11,815 bases of DNA from DAOTTI01 sp034437795 (GTDB lineage Bacteria > Chloroflexota > UBA11872 > UBA12225). The position numbers and the translations under genes are program-made. Under the pieces are notes generated by a model. The model saw only the letters and a list, made by a program, of their open reading frames with translations, was not told the DNA's origin and searched no databases. The stretch covers positions 1 to 11,815 of the forward strand of contig DAOTTI010000045.1 of the NCBI GenBank assembly GCA_034437795.1, read 5' to 3'. Positions 1 to 6,871 of this stretch are shown piece after piece (position 1 is the stretch's first letter; every line of letters begins with the position of its first letter).

Positions 1-2
1 CG

Positions 3-617
3 ACCCGCCCAGCCCCGACAGCAACGCCGGCGGGCACGGTCCCGAGCCCTTCGGCAACGGCCACGCCTGTGCGCGCCGCGCGGCGCCAGGCGGGGTCTTT
101 CCTGAACGATCTGGCGGCCAGGCTGGGGATCAGCGTCGACCGGCTGCGCGAGGCCATCATCGCAGCGGCCAAGGACGCCGTCCAGCGCCGCGTCGCTGAA
201 GGGAAGCTCACGCCGGAGCAGGCCGGGCGCCTGATCGAGCGCATCGAGCAGCACGGCGTGGCGCTCCTGCCCCGCCTGCTGGCTCCTCAGCGCCACGAGC
301 GCCACGACGCGCGTGCGGAGGTGAAGGGCCTGGCGCTCTCTCAGGTGGTGCGAGTGGTTGCCGACGCCACCGGCCTGACGCCGCGGCAGGTGCTGGACGA
401 GCTGCGCGCGGGAAAGACGCTGGCCCAGATCGGCCAGGAGCACGGCAAGTCGCAGGCCGACCTGAAGGCGGCGCTGCTGGCCGCCCTGAAGCAGCGCCTC
501 GATGAGGCCGTGTCCAGGGGGCGGATCACCGCCGAGCAGGCCACGCGGCTGCTCGACCAGGCGTCTCAGCGCATCGATGGCCTGCTGACCCGCTCCTTCC
601 CGCGCCGCGGGCCGTAG
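3..617 (+). CDS. Exported helical-repeat protein, 5' end outside the window
   Basis: The frame is open from the window edge, so the gene almost certainly starts upstream and 204 residues of it are visible. The first twenty or so residues are rich in Thr, Pro, Ala and Ser, the kind of linker that often follows a signal peptide in exported proteins. After that come two copies of a charged helical unit. The first holds LGISVDRLREAI followed by EGKLTPEQAGRLIERI; the second holds the related RGRITAEQATRLLDQA. Units of this form, a helix then a short 'G-[KR]-[IL]-T-x-[EA]-Q-A-x-x-L' turn and helix, are common in small secreted or cell-surface proteins of Chloroflexota and Actinobacteria, usually annotated as hypothetical. 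No catalytic motif is visible. A GTG at 69 could serve as a start but would cut into the linker, so it is less likely. It ends convergent with the PilZ gene. The function is unknown. Confidence 0.75.
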   Translation, partial: TRPAPTATPAGTVPSPSATATPVRAARRQAGSFLNDLAARLGISVDRLREAIIAAAKDAVQRRVAEGKLTPEQAGRLIERIEQHGVALLPRLLAPQRHERHDARAEVKGLALSQVVRVVADATGLTPRQVLDELRAGKTLAQIGQEHGKSQADLKAALLAALKQRLDEAVSRGRITAEQATRLLDQASQRIDGLLTRSFPRRGP

Positions 618-716
618 GGGCCAGCGCCCACGGGCCTTGATCCTGGCTCAACGGCCGGCCCTTGTCTCCGCCGCTGGCGTTCCCAGAGCGACATGACCGG
701 CGGTTCACCGGCGGCG

Positions 717-750
717 CCCTCACCCGAGCCGTCTCACAAAGGGAGAGGGA
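717..750. repeat. Half copy of the interspersed palindromic repeat
   Basis: The stretch begins CCCTCACCCGAGCC and ends CACAAAGGGAGAGGGA. It closely matches the reverse complement of the right arm of the repeat at 4813-5007, in which CCCTCACCCTGGCCC is followed by CTCCCAAAGGGAGAGGGGA. Only one arm is obvious here; no clear GAGAGGG/CCCTCTC partner is seen downstream. It lies in the 198-nt gap between the convergent ends of the helical-repeat gene and the PilZ gene. The rest of that gap holds a short hairpin (CCTGG, loop CCTA, CCAGG at 786-799) and nothing else that I recognise. Confidence 0.6.
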
Positions 751-815
751 AGTCATCAGCGATAGAGGAGGTGGCCGGCGCTGCCCCTGGCCTACCAGGA
801 GAGCGGGCGCCGCTT

Positions 816-1748
816 TCAGGCGCCGGTGCGCGCCAGCGTCCCGCCCGCGACGGCGCTGATGCCGGCCGCCAGCGCCGGACGTTCCAGGCGCCTGAGCTCG
901 ACCTGCCGGTAATAGAGGGCGCGTTGCAGGCGGCGCAGGTCGTCCACGGTCAGCGGATCGAACTCCAGCCCCCGCCGGTAGCTGGAGCGCTTGGCCGGCG
1001 GCGCGTCGGCCCCGACCTGGGCCTCTGCGGGGCCGGGGGGCGTGACGATCCGCCCCTGCACCGTTATCAGGCCACCGCGCCCGGGGAGCTCAAACTCCAC
1101 CCGCAGGTGGACCCCCGCCCCCAGGGGTTCGCTGACCAGCAGCCCCAAGCCCCCCAGCGATACGTCGATGATCTCGCCGGTGAGCTCGCGGAAGGCGCCG
1201 CCGGCTTCCACCACCTGCAGCCGGCGCGGCTGGATCGACACCGGCACGCGCACGAAGCGGCGCAGCTGCACGTGCGTTGCGCCGTGAATGTGGAGCGCGA
1301 CGTACGGGTGCTCGATCGAGCCCAGGCGCGCCACGGTGCCGGCCAGGTGATAGGTGCCGCTGGCGGCGGTGAAGTCTACGCGGCAGCCGGTGCCGGCCTC
1401 CAGCGAGGCTGGCAGGGACTGGCGCGCTAGGATCAGCTCCCCCGCCGGCTCGTCCACCGTCAGCACCTCGGCGGCGCAGCGCTCCCGCGCCCCGGCAGCC
1501 GCACCATCCGGCACCGCGGGGCCTTCTCCCAGGCAGAAGTTCACGAACTGCCCGCTCTTGAGCAGCTCCAGCGCTTGCGGCACGGGCAGGGTCTCACCCC
1601 CGCTAGGCGTGACGCGCTCCTCCAGCAGGCGCGCATGCTCGACGCGCGGCGCCGCGCTCGGCGGGCTGGGCAGGCTGGGCGGGCTGGGGGGCAGGGAATG
1701 GCCGGATGGCATCGCTTGCGGCGCAGGCATGGCAGGCATGGCACTCAC
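816..1748 (-). CDS. YcgR-like PilZ domain protein (c-di-GMP effector)
   Basis: This is a 310-residue predicted cytoplasmic c-di-GMP receptor. A Pro/Ser-rich N-terminal stretch of about 40 residues is followed by a YcgR-N-like beta domain (roughly 55-155) and a PilZ domain (roughly 160-275). The PilZ ligand motifs are complete: R-x-x-x-R in RRFVRVP (Arg163 and Arg167) and D-x-S-x-G-G in DVSLGG (Asp195, Ser197, Gly199-Gly200). In this family c-di-GMP binding changes the relation between the two domains and so controls a partner such as a flagellar motor or secretion system; no such partner is in the window. The GTG at 1748 overlaps the stop of the upstream membrane-protein gene in a GTGA arrangement, which suggests translational coupling. 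The ATG at 1739 is an alternative start that loses three residues. The frame stays open to 1871, but that would overlap the previous gene by over 120 bp. It is the last gene of a four-gene operon. Confidence 0.82.
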   Translation of the reverse strand: MSAMPAMPAPQAMPSGHSLPPSPPSLPSPPSAAPRVEHARLLEERVTPSGGETLPVPQALELLKSGQFVNFCLGEGPAVPDGAAAGARERCAAEVLTVDEPAGELILARQSLPASLEAGTGCRVDFTAASGTYHLAGTVARLGSIEHPYVALHIHGATHVQLRRFVRVPVSIQPRRLQVVEAGGAFRELTGEIIDVSLGGLGLLVSEPLGAGVHLRVEFELPGRGGLITVQGRIVTPPGPAEAQVGADAPPAKRSSYRRGLEFDPLTVDDLRRLQRALYYRQVELRRLERPALAAGISAVAGGTLARTGA

Positions 1749-2260
1749 CCAGAGGAGATAACGTGCGCAGCGGGCAAAAGAGTATGGGGGAGCGCCTGCC
1801 AGAACCACCATAGCAGGGCCGCCCACAGCACTGCCAGCGCCAGGATCACGGCCGGCGTAGCGCCGTGCCACAGGCGGCGCAGGCGCTCCCGCCAGGCGGT
1901 CTTGATGCGCACGCCCGGAAAGTGGCCCGGGTAACGCGCATTGAGCTCACCTGTGGAATCGACCCGCGCCAGCGTGAGGCCTGCGCCCGGCCCCGCGGCC
2001 GAGGCCGCGCCAGCGCTGCCGTCCAGGACGTACGTGGCCTGCCCCGGAGCGCCGAACAGCGGGCGCGGGCCACGGGAGACCAGGGGCGCGGTGGGGCGCC
2101 AGGCGACCAGCGCCACCCGCTCGTCGCGCACCGACCGCGCCAGCAGCTCCAGGCGGCAGGACCCGAACTGCGCTGCCAGGAACTCCCGCTCCTCCGGCCG
2201 AAACGCCCCGGCAAGCTCAACGCTTCCGATCCGCACCAGCGGTGGTTCAGGCTGGGACAA
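1745..2260 (-). CDS. Hypothetical protein with a C-terminal membrane anchor
   Basis: I do not recognise the family of this 171-residue protein. Residues 1-60 look like a small folded soluble domain of alternating helices and strands (FRPEEREFLAAQFG, then RVALVAWRP). Residues 80-95 are Ala/Gly-rich. A single strongly hydrophobic segment spans about 136-157 and is preceded by a basic stretch (WRERLRRLW), so the bulk of the protein should face the cytoplasm with a short tail outside. The start is TTG at 2260, because the in-frame TGA that ends the RHH gene lies only two codons upstream; no strong ribosome site is visible, so re-initiation after the RHH gene is likely. The gene sits between an RHH regulator and a PilZ protein and overlaps the latter. 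One inference is that it holds the operon's other products at the membrane. Confidence 0.65.
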   Translation of the reverse strand: MSQPEPPLVRIGSVELAGAFRPEEREFLAAQFGSCRLELLARSVRDERVALVAWRPTAPLVSRGPRPLFGAPGQATYVLDGSAGAASAAGPGAGLTLARVDSTGELNARYPGHFPGVRIKTAWRERLRRLWHGATPAVILALAVLWAALLWWFWQALPHTLLPAAHVISSG

Positions 2261-2266
2261 GGCGCT

Positions 2267-2674
2267 TCACCCACTCGCGTCGTCGTGCCGGCCTTGCACC
2301 GCTTCGGTGCCCGCGCCAGCGCGATCCGGCGGCCGCGTCCCTGCCTCCGCGGCGCTGCCGGTAGGGAGGCTGCACGGTGCCCCCGACGCGGCGGACCAGC
2401 CGGCCGCCCCGCCTCCAGGTAGTCCGGCGCCGATGGCGCTGGCCAGGTAATCGACCGCCTGCTCCAGGGCAGCGACCCGCCAGGCCAGGTCGGCGTTGGA
2501 GACCGGCGGGCCGGCGCCGTCATTGCTCTCGCCCGCTTTCTGCCTGGCCAGCGCCGCCTCCAGGGCCTCCGTAACCCACCGCTCCAGCGTCGTGCCGCGC
2601 TCCCCGGCGGCCGCCTTCGCCCGCTGCCAGAGGGCGGGATCGAGCCGGATGTTGATCATCTTCTTCTCAGCCAC
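2267..2674 (-). CDS. Ribbon-helix-helix DNA-binding protein
   Basis: This 135-residue protein opens with a typical RHH (Arc/MetJ/CopG-type) fold: a short strand KKMINIRLD at residues 5-13, a helix PALWQRAKAAAGERG, the turn and second helix TTLERWVTEALEAALARQK (to about 48). RHH proteins dimerise through the strand, which contacts the major groove, and they act as repressors or as antitoxins. A second helical segment (NADLAWRVAALEQAVDYLASAI, about 61-82) could aid oligomerisation, and the last 50 residues are Gly/Ala/Pro-rich and probably disordered. The start is GTG at 2674, with GGGGAG eight bases upstream. The frame runs open far into the methyltransferase gene, but that extension has no RHH-like content. 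It starts 16 nt after the methyltransferase stop. No toxin-like partner is adjacent, so a transcriptional regulator is more likely than an antitoxin. Confidence 0.75.
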   Translation of the reverse strand: MAEKKMINIRLDPALWQRAKAAAGERGTTLERWVTEALEAALARQKAGESNDGAGPPVSNADLAWRVAALEQAVDYLASAIGAGLPGGGAAGWSAASGAPCSLPTGSAAEAGTRPPDRAGAGTEAVQGRHDDASG

Positions 2675-2690
2675 AGGAAGCGCTCCCCGC

Positions 2691-3497
2691 TCAGGCGCTC
2701 TCCGGCGCCACGGCCCTGGCGTAGACGATCTCGCGCCGCAGGGCCAGCTCACCATCCTGGAGGCGCGCCTCCAGGAGCGCCCCCAGGGCGGCGCGAACGC
2801 GGCCTTGGGCCGCGACGGGCAGGCGCTCCAGGGCCTCCCCCCAACGCTGGGTGGCCAGCGCCCATTCCCAGAACCCATCGATCCCCTGAAAGCGCATCCG
2901 GTCGGGCACGCGCGCTGCCTCGATCTCCTCGAAGCCGCAGGACTGCAGGACCGCTTCCAGGTTCCCCGGCTCAGAGAGCGCCGGCGGGCCGGGCAGGCGC
3001 GCGCCGGGGACCGCGCGCCGCACGGCCTCATCCAGCACGCGCAGCCACTCGTTGCCCGCCTTCGACCCCCAGATCGTGAGCGCCAGGCGGCCCCCCTCAA
3101 CGAGCACGCGCCGCAGCTCCTCCAGCACGGCCGTGGGCCTGGGCATGTCCTGCAGCGCCTGTACGCAGAGCACCGCATCGAACGACTCGTCGGCATAGGC
3201 CAGCTGGGATGCGTCGCCAAGCTCCCAGCGAATGTAGTCGTAGCCGGCCAGCGCCGAGCGCTCGCGCGCTACCGTCAGCATCGCCGCCGAGGCGTCCAGC
3301 CCGATTACCGAGCCATCCCGTCCCGCTCGCTCCGCCGCCAGCACGGCCGCCAGGCCGGTCGCCGTGCCCGCGTCGAGCACGGACTGGCCCGGCTCGATGT
3401 CGGCCAGATCAATCGCCCGGCGCGCCAGGGTCACGAACGTGGGCGCGACGTACCGCGCATAGCGATGCGCACGATCCACCGTGACGTCCGCCATCAT
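2691..3497 (-). CDS. Class I SAM-dependent methyltransferase
   Basis: This is a 268-residue Rossmann-fold methyltransferase of the UbiE/Methyltransf_11 type. Motif I is VLDAGTATG (residues 40-48). The acidic residue that binds the ribose hydroxyls is in GLDASAAML (Asp68). The adenine-contacting motif is GDASQL (from 94), followed by the post-motif strand SFDAVLC and, later, the RRVLVEGGRLAL strand. The C-terminal half is helical and probably forms the substrate lid; the substrate cannot be told from the sequence. The ATG at 3497 is preferred, with ATG 3494 almost as good; a TTG at 3503 is also in frame. GAGTTGAGG lies directly upstream. It is the first gene of the minus-strand operon leading to the RHH, membrane and PilZ genes. 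The gap to the divergent fabH start is 50 bp. Confidence 0.85.
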   Translation of the reverse strand: MMADVTVDRAHRYARYVAPTFVTLARRAIDLADIEPGQSVLDAGTATGLAAVLAAERAGRDGSVIGLDASAAMLTVARERSALAGYDYIRWELGDASQLAYADESFDAVLCVQALQDMPRPTAVLEELRRVLVEGGRLALTIWGSKAGNEWLRVLDEAVRRAVPGARLPGPPALSEPGNLEAVLQSCGFEEIEAARVPDRMRFQGIDGFWEWALATQRWGEALERLPVAAQGRVRAALGALLEARLQDGELALRREIVYARAVAPESA

Positions 3498-3547
3498 CCT
3501 CAACTCGTCTCAATTGTGCCGCGCCGCTCCGTTATCCTTTCCCTGTC
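3498..3547. promoter_or_regulatory. Divergent promoter region, methyltransferase operon / fabH
   Basis: Only 50 bp separate the two divergent start codons, so promoters for both directions must lie here or inside the opposite gene. For fabH a weak -10 candidate TATCCT (3533-3538) ends nine bases before the ATG, and there is no purine-rich ribosome site between them. For the other strand CACAAT (complement of 3512-3517) is a possible -10. No convincing -35 box is visible for either. The assignment is tentative. Confidence 0.3.
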
Positions 3548-4783
3548 ATGGCCCGCTACGCTCGCATCTCGGGCTGGGGGAAGGCGCTCCCCCAGCGGGT
3601 GCTCACCAATCTCGAACTCGAGCAGATGGTGGACACCACGGACGAGTGGATCCGCACCCGCACCGGCATCCGCGAGCGACGGATCGCCGGCCCCAAGGAG
3701 TCCACCCTCACCTTGGCCCTGCGGGCGGCGCGCGAGGCGATGGAGGTGGCCGACCTGGCCCCGCACCGCCTCGACCTGATCATCGTCTGTACCTTCTCGC
3801 CGGAGTTTGGGGGCATGCCCAGCACCGCCAGCCTGGTCCAGGATGGCCTGGGCGCCGACCGCGCCGGCGCCTTCGACCTGAACGCAGCCTGCTCCGGGTT
3901 CATCTACGGGCTGGCTATGGCCCACGCCTCCATCGCCTGCGGCATGTGCGACCACGCCCTGGTCATCGGCGCCGAGACCCTCTCCCGCCTGCTGGACTGG
4001 AAGGACCGCGCCACCTGCGTCCTCTTCGGCGACGGTGCGGGGGCGGTCGTCCTGCAAGCCACGAGCGAGCCCACCGGCGTGCTCAGCTATGTCCTTGGCT
4101 CGGATGGCTCGGGGGGCGATCTCCTTTCCATTCCGGCCGGGGGCAGCCGCCATCCCGCATCGCTCCAGACGGTGCAGACGGGCCAGCATTTCATCCGCAT
4201 GAACGGCAAGGAGGTCTACCGCTTCGCCGTGACTACCCTGCCGCGGGCAACGCGCGAAGCGGTGCAGCGCGCCGGCCTGTCGCTGGACGAGATCGACCTG
4301 CTCATTCCGCACCAGGCCAACATCCGCATCATCCAGGCGGCCGCGGCTGCCCTTGGCATCCCCCGCGACAAGCTGTTCATTAACGTCGACCGCTATGGCA
4401 ATACCTCCGCCGCCTCCATCCCCATCGCCCTGTGTGAGGCGGTGGAGCAGGGGCTGGTGCGCCAGGGGAGCAAGCTGGTGCTGGCCGGCTTTGGCGCCGG
4501 CCTGAGCTGGGGCGCCGCCGTCCTGGAGTGGGCCGTCCCCGCGCCGGTGGTCCCATCGGGTGGCGTTGCCCTGCTTCACACGCTGCGCGACCGTGTGGCG
4601 GGGACGCGCTCGCTCGTGCGCCGCGCGGCGCGCCACGTGGATTCCTTGCTCAGCGGCCCGCGCTGGAACGGCGGCACCGACCCGCGCACGGGCAACTCGC
4701 TCGACGCCCCCCCGCCGTCTCCCGACGGCAAGGCCGGCCCACCACTCCGCAGCCCCCAGACCACCCGCGACGCGGACGACTAA
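3548..4783 (+). CDS. fabH: 3-oxoacyl-ACP synthase III (FabH) with a C-terminal extension
   Basis: This enzyme condenses an acyl-CoA (acetyl-CoA or branched starters) with malonyl-ACP to begin fatty-acid synthesis in the cytoplasm. The thiolase fold is complete. The catalytic triad is Cys115 in AACSGF, His255 in IPHQANIR and Asn285 in YGNTSAAS. TDEWIRTRTGI near residue 31 and GFGAGLSWG (324-332) are also family signatures. The usual length is about 320-335 residues, whereas this protein has 411. The extra 75 or so residues begin after VLEWAVPAP and contain a basic amphipathic stretch (HTLRDRVAGTRSLVRRAARHV), then a Pro/Gly/Asp-rich tail that looks disordered. The start is ATG 3548; there is no clear ribosome site. 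It faces fabF-accB convergently, so the pathway genes are clustered but split over two transcripts. Confidence 0.95.
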   Translation: MARYARISGWGKALPQRVLTNLELEQMVDTTDEWIRTRTGIRERRIAGPKESTLTLALRAAREAMEVADLAPHRLDLIIVCTFSPEFGGMPSTASLVQDGLGADRAGAFDLNAACSGFIYGLAMAHASIACGMCDHALVIGAETLSRLLDWKDRATCVLFGDGAGAVVLQATSEPTGVLSYVLGSDGSGGDLLSIPAGGSRHPASLQTVQTGQHFIRMNGKEVYRFAVTTLPRATREAVQRAGLSLDEIDLLIPHQANIRIIQAAAAALGIPRDKLFINVDRYGNTSAASIPIALCEAVEQGLVRQGSKLVLAGFGAGLSWGAAVLEWAVPAPVVPSGGVALLHTLRDRVAGTRSLVRRAARHVDSLLSGPRWNGGTDPRTGNSLDAPPPSPDGKAGPPLRSPQTTRDADD

Positions 4784-4812
4784 CCCCTGGCTTCCCTCCT
4801 TCGCACCCCCGC

Positions 4813-5007
4813 TGCCCCCGCTCCGACAACGAGAGGGGGAACGACGGCCAGGGGGAGAGGGTCTTACCCACGGTGGCCGTGCCCCACCGGGATGGCAGCC
4901 CTCACCTCCAGCCTGGGCTATTCATGGCCGGCGATGTGTCCCCTCTCCCTTTGGGAGCGGGCCAGGGTGAGGGCTCCACTCGCTACTCGCGACTCGTCCC
5001 CCGTCCC
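4813..5007. repeat. Interspersed palindromic repeat, most complete copy
   Basis: This element fills most of the 249-nt gap between the convergent ends of fabH and accB. Its right arm (4926-4973) runs GGCCGGCGATGTG, CCCCTCTCCCTTTGGG, GCGGGCCAGGGTGAGGG. The left arm (4813-4850, with CCCCGCTCC and GAGAGGGGGA) is an imperfect inverted copy, and a second GGGGGAGAGGG at 4851-4861 precedes the centre. The central block 4908-4930 matches 7790-7812 in inverted orientation at 21 of 23 bases. The tail 4991-5007 (GACTCGTCCCCCGTCCC) matches 7893-7909 at 16 of 17. RNA from either strand would fold into a long imperfect hairpin. It carries no coding signal or T-tract and no transposase is present, so it resembles a REP or MITE-like non-autonomous repeat. 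Confidence 0.7.
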
Positions 5008-5032
5008 TCGCTCCGCCCAGAACGAGTGGGGC

Positions 5033-5506
5033 TCAGCCGCTCGCGCTCTCCGCGTGGGGGCGCACCTTCAGCAGCGTCTGCCCTGCCTGGACCAGTTGCC
5101 CCGTTGTGGCGAGGATGGCCACGACGGTCCCGCCCACCTCGGTGTGGATCTCGTTGAAGACTTTCATCGCCTCTACCAGGCCCACTACCTGCCCGGGCTC
5201 GACCTCGTCGCCCTCCTCCACGTAGGGGGGCTCGCCGGGCGCCGGCGCCGCGTAGAAGATGCCCGTCAGGGGCGTGGTCACCGCCACCAGGCCAGCCTCC
5301 TCTTCCGCCTGGCGGTCGCCTTCCCGCCTGGCGTCGGCCGGGCCGGCCGGAGCTGGCGCCGGCCCGGGGCGCTGGCGCAGGTAGATGCGCGCGTCCCCTA
5401 CCGAGACCTCTAGCTCCACCACCCCACTGGCGGCGAGCTGATCGAGCAGGGTGGGCAGGACGGCCAGCAGCCGGTCCTGCTCGTCGGCGGGCTTGTCACT
5501 GGTCAT
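5033..5506 (-). CDS. accB: Biotin carboxyl carrier protein of acetyl-CoA carboxylase
   Basis: This 157-residue protein carries the biotin that is carboxylated by AccC and passed to the carboxyltransferase, making malonyl-CoA for FabH and FabF. The C-terminal biotinyl domain (about 74-150) contains the diagnostic EAMKVFNEI, with the biotinylated residue at Lys115, and the preceding GIFYAAPAPGEPPYVEEGD strand-loop typical of bacterial AccB. An N-terminal segment (LPTLLDQLAASGVVELEV, then ARIYLRQRP) matches the usual AccB N-domain, and a Pro/Ala linker joins the two. ATG 5506 is chosen because it lies inside the last codons of fabF (11-nt overlap) and begins MTSDKP; the frame is open to 5548, deeper into fabF. 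The overlap points to coupled translation with fabF. No accC follows; the next gene is convergent fabH. Confidence 0.93.
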   Translation of the reverse strand: MTSDKPADEQDRLLAVLPTLLDQLAASGVVELEVSVGDARIYLRQRPGPAPAPAGPADARREGDRQAEEEAGLVAVTTPLTGIFYAAPAPGEPPYVEEGDEVEPGQVVGLVEAMKVFNEIHTEVGGTVVAILATTGQLVQAGQTLLKVRPHAESASG

Positions 5507-6761
5507 AGGCGGTGAACACCAGAGACGCGTTGTGGCCGCCGAAGCCAAAGTTGTTGCTCATCACGGTGCGGACCGCCGCCCGCCGTGCGTGGTTGGGGGT
5601 GTAGTCGAGGTCGCATTCGGGATCGGGGTGCTCGTAATTGATGGTCGGGGGGATGACCCCTGTCTCAATGGCCTTGACCGAGATGACGGCCTCCACGCCC
5701 CCGGCGGCGCCAAGGAGGTGGCCGATCATGCTCTTGGTGGACGAGATGGCCACGCGGTAGGCGTGCTTCCCCAGCGCCGCGCGGATGGCGGCCGTCTCGG
5801 CGCGGTCGTTCAACGGGGTGCTCGTCCCATGCGCGTTGATGTAATCCACGTCCTCCGCCCGCAGGCCGGCGCTGGCCAGCGCCTGGCGCATGCAGCGCAC
5901 CGCCCCTGCACCATCCTCCGGCGGCGCCGTCAGGTGGTAGGCGTCGGCGCAGGAGCCATAGCCGGCCAGCTCGGCATAGATCCGCGCCCCCCGCTCCAGC
6001 GCGTGCGACAGGCGTTCCAGGACCAGCACTCCTGCCCCCTCCCCGATGACGAACCCATCCCGCTTACGGTCGAACGGGCGGGAAGCGGCCTGCGGGCAGT
6101 CGTTGCAGGCCGTCAGGGCGCGCGCGGCCCCAAACCCGGCCACGGCAATAGGAGAGATCACCGCCTCTGCCCCGCCGGCGATCACCACGTCCGCCCCGCC
6201 GCGGCGGATCAGCTCCGCCCCCTCACCGATGGCGTGCGCGCCGGTGGCGCAGGCGGAGACGATGCCAAGATTGGGCCCCTGGGCGCCCAGCGTGATGGAG
6301 AGCTGGCCGGACGCCATGTCCGCGATGATCATCGGTACCAGGAAGGGGCTGACCCGGCCCGGGCCCCGCTCGCGGAGCACCTCATACTGCTCGCTGAGCG
6401 TGGTGATCCCGCCCAGGCCCGACCCCACGTAGACGGCGGTGCGCGCCGGTTCGGGGACCGGCACGGTGAGGCCGGCGTCGCGCACCGCCTCCAGCGCCGC
6501 CGCCAGGGCGAACTGCACGTAGCGGTCCATGCGGCGCGCGTCCTTGGCCTCAATGCCGGCCGCCACCGGATCGAACCCCTTGACCTCAGCGGCGACGCGG
6601 CAGCTATAGCCGGTGGCGTCAAAGGCCGTGATCGGGCCAACGCCCGAGCGGCCGGCGACCAGCGCCTCCCAGCTGGTCCTCACGTCCAGCCCAACGGGGC
6701 AGACCAGACCCAGCCCCGTGACCACCACGCGCTCGCGCATCTGCCTCGTCTTCGCCATCAT
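5496..6761 (-). CDS. fabF: 3-oxoacyl-ACP synthase II (FabF)
   Basis: This 421-residue ketosynthase condenses malonyl-ACP with a growing acyl-ACP in the elongation cycle of fatty-acid synthesis. The Cys-His-His triad is intact: Cys171 in VSACATGAH, His311 in NAHGTSTPLND and His348 in MIGHLLGAAGG. The N-terminus RVVVTGLGLVCPVG and the C-terminal NNFGFGGHNAS loop are standard. Length is normal. The ATG at 6761 (or the adjacent ATG at 6758) is chosen because conserved sequence begins just after it; the frame is open to 6965 but that part is Arg/Gly-rich and antisense to clpS. AGG sits directly before the ATG pair, so 6758 or ATG 6740, which has GAGG three bases upstream, are alternatives. A possible -10 TAGACT lies about 15 nt upstream. 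It is co-transcribed with accB and divergent from clpS. Confidence 0.95.
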   Translation of the reverse strand: MMAKTRQMRERVVVTGLGLVCPVGLDVRTSWEALVAGRSGVGPITAFDATGYSCRVAAEVKGFDPVAAGIEAKDARRMDRYVQFALAAALEAVRDAGLTVPVPEPARTAVYVGSGLGGITTLSEQYEVLRERGPGRVSPFLVPMIIADMASGQLSITLGAQGPNLGIVSACATGAHAIGEGAELIRRGGADVVIAGGAEAVISPIAVAGFGAARALTACNDCPQAASRPFDRKRDGFVIGEGAGVLVLERLSHALERGARIYAELAGYGSCADAYHLTAPPEDGAGAVRCMRQALASAGLRAEDVDYINAHGTSTPLNDRAETAAIRAALGKHAYRVAISSTKSMIGHLLGAAGGVEAVISVKAIETGVIPPTINYEHPDPECDLDYTPNHARRAAVRTVMSNNFGFGGHNASLVFTAYDQ

Positions 6762-6833
6762 CCTGCGGCCCCTAAAGTCTAAGTGCCCGCGGCGCCGGCT
6801 GCCACGTCCGCGGCGTTTCCCTCTTGGCGCCCA

Positions 6834-6863
6834 TTGACGCGGGGACTGGTCTATTGCTAGCTT
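6834..6863 (+). promoter_or_regulatory. Candidate clpS promoter
   Basis: TTGACG (6834-6839) matches the -35 consensus at five of six bases. TAGCTT (6858-6863), 18 bases later, is a weak -10 candidate. The -10 ends only eight bases before the ATG at 6872, so transcription would begin at or next to the start codon. No Shine-Dalgarno-like sequence lies between, which fits a leaderless mRNA. The gap shared with divergent fabF is 110 bp. Confidence 0.4.
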
Positions 6864-6871
6864 CGATTCGG

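Noticed and set aside
693..1430. Plus-strand open frame opposite the PilZ gene
   Set aside because: The PilZ motifs on the minus strand are complete, and this frame is low-complexity Ala/Gln/Pro-rich.
1655..1705. Tandem GGGCTGGGC-type repeat
   Set aside because: It encodes the Pro/Ser-rich N-terminal linker of the PilZ protein and is explained by low-complexity coding sequence.
2496..3779. Plus-strand open frame across RHH, methyltransferase and fabH start
   Set aside because: It is antisense to two genes and runs out of frame into fabH, with no domain visible.
3500..4636. Long open frame antisense to fabH (378 codons)
   Set aside because: It mirrors the FabH codons in a GC-rich gene. The translation is rich in Gly, Ala, Arg and His with no recognisable domain, and fabH is certain.
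5451..6782. Long plus-strand open frame over fabF and accB (443 codons)
   Set aside because: It lies antisense to two well-supported genes and has shadow-like composition (repeated GVGAG, RRR and HH runs).
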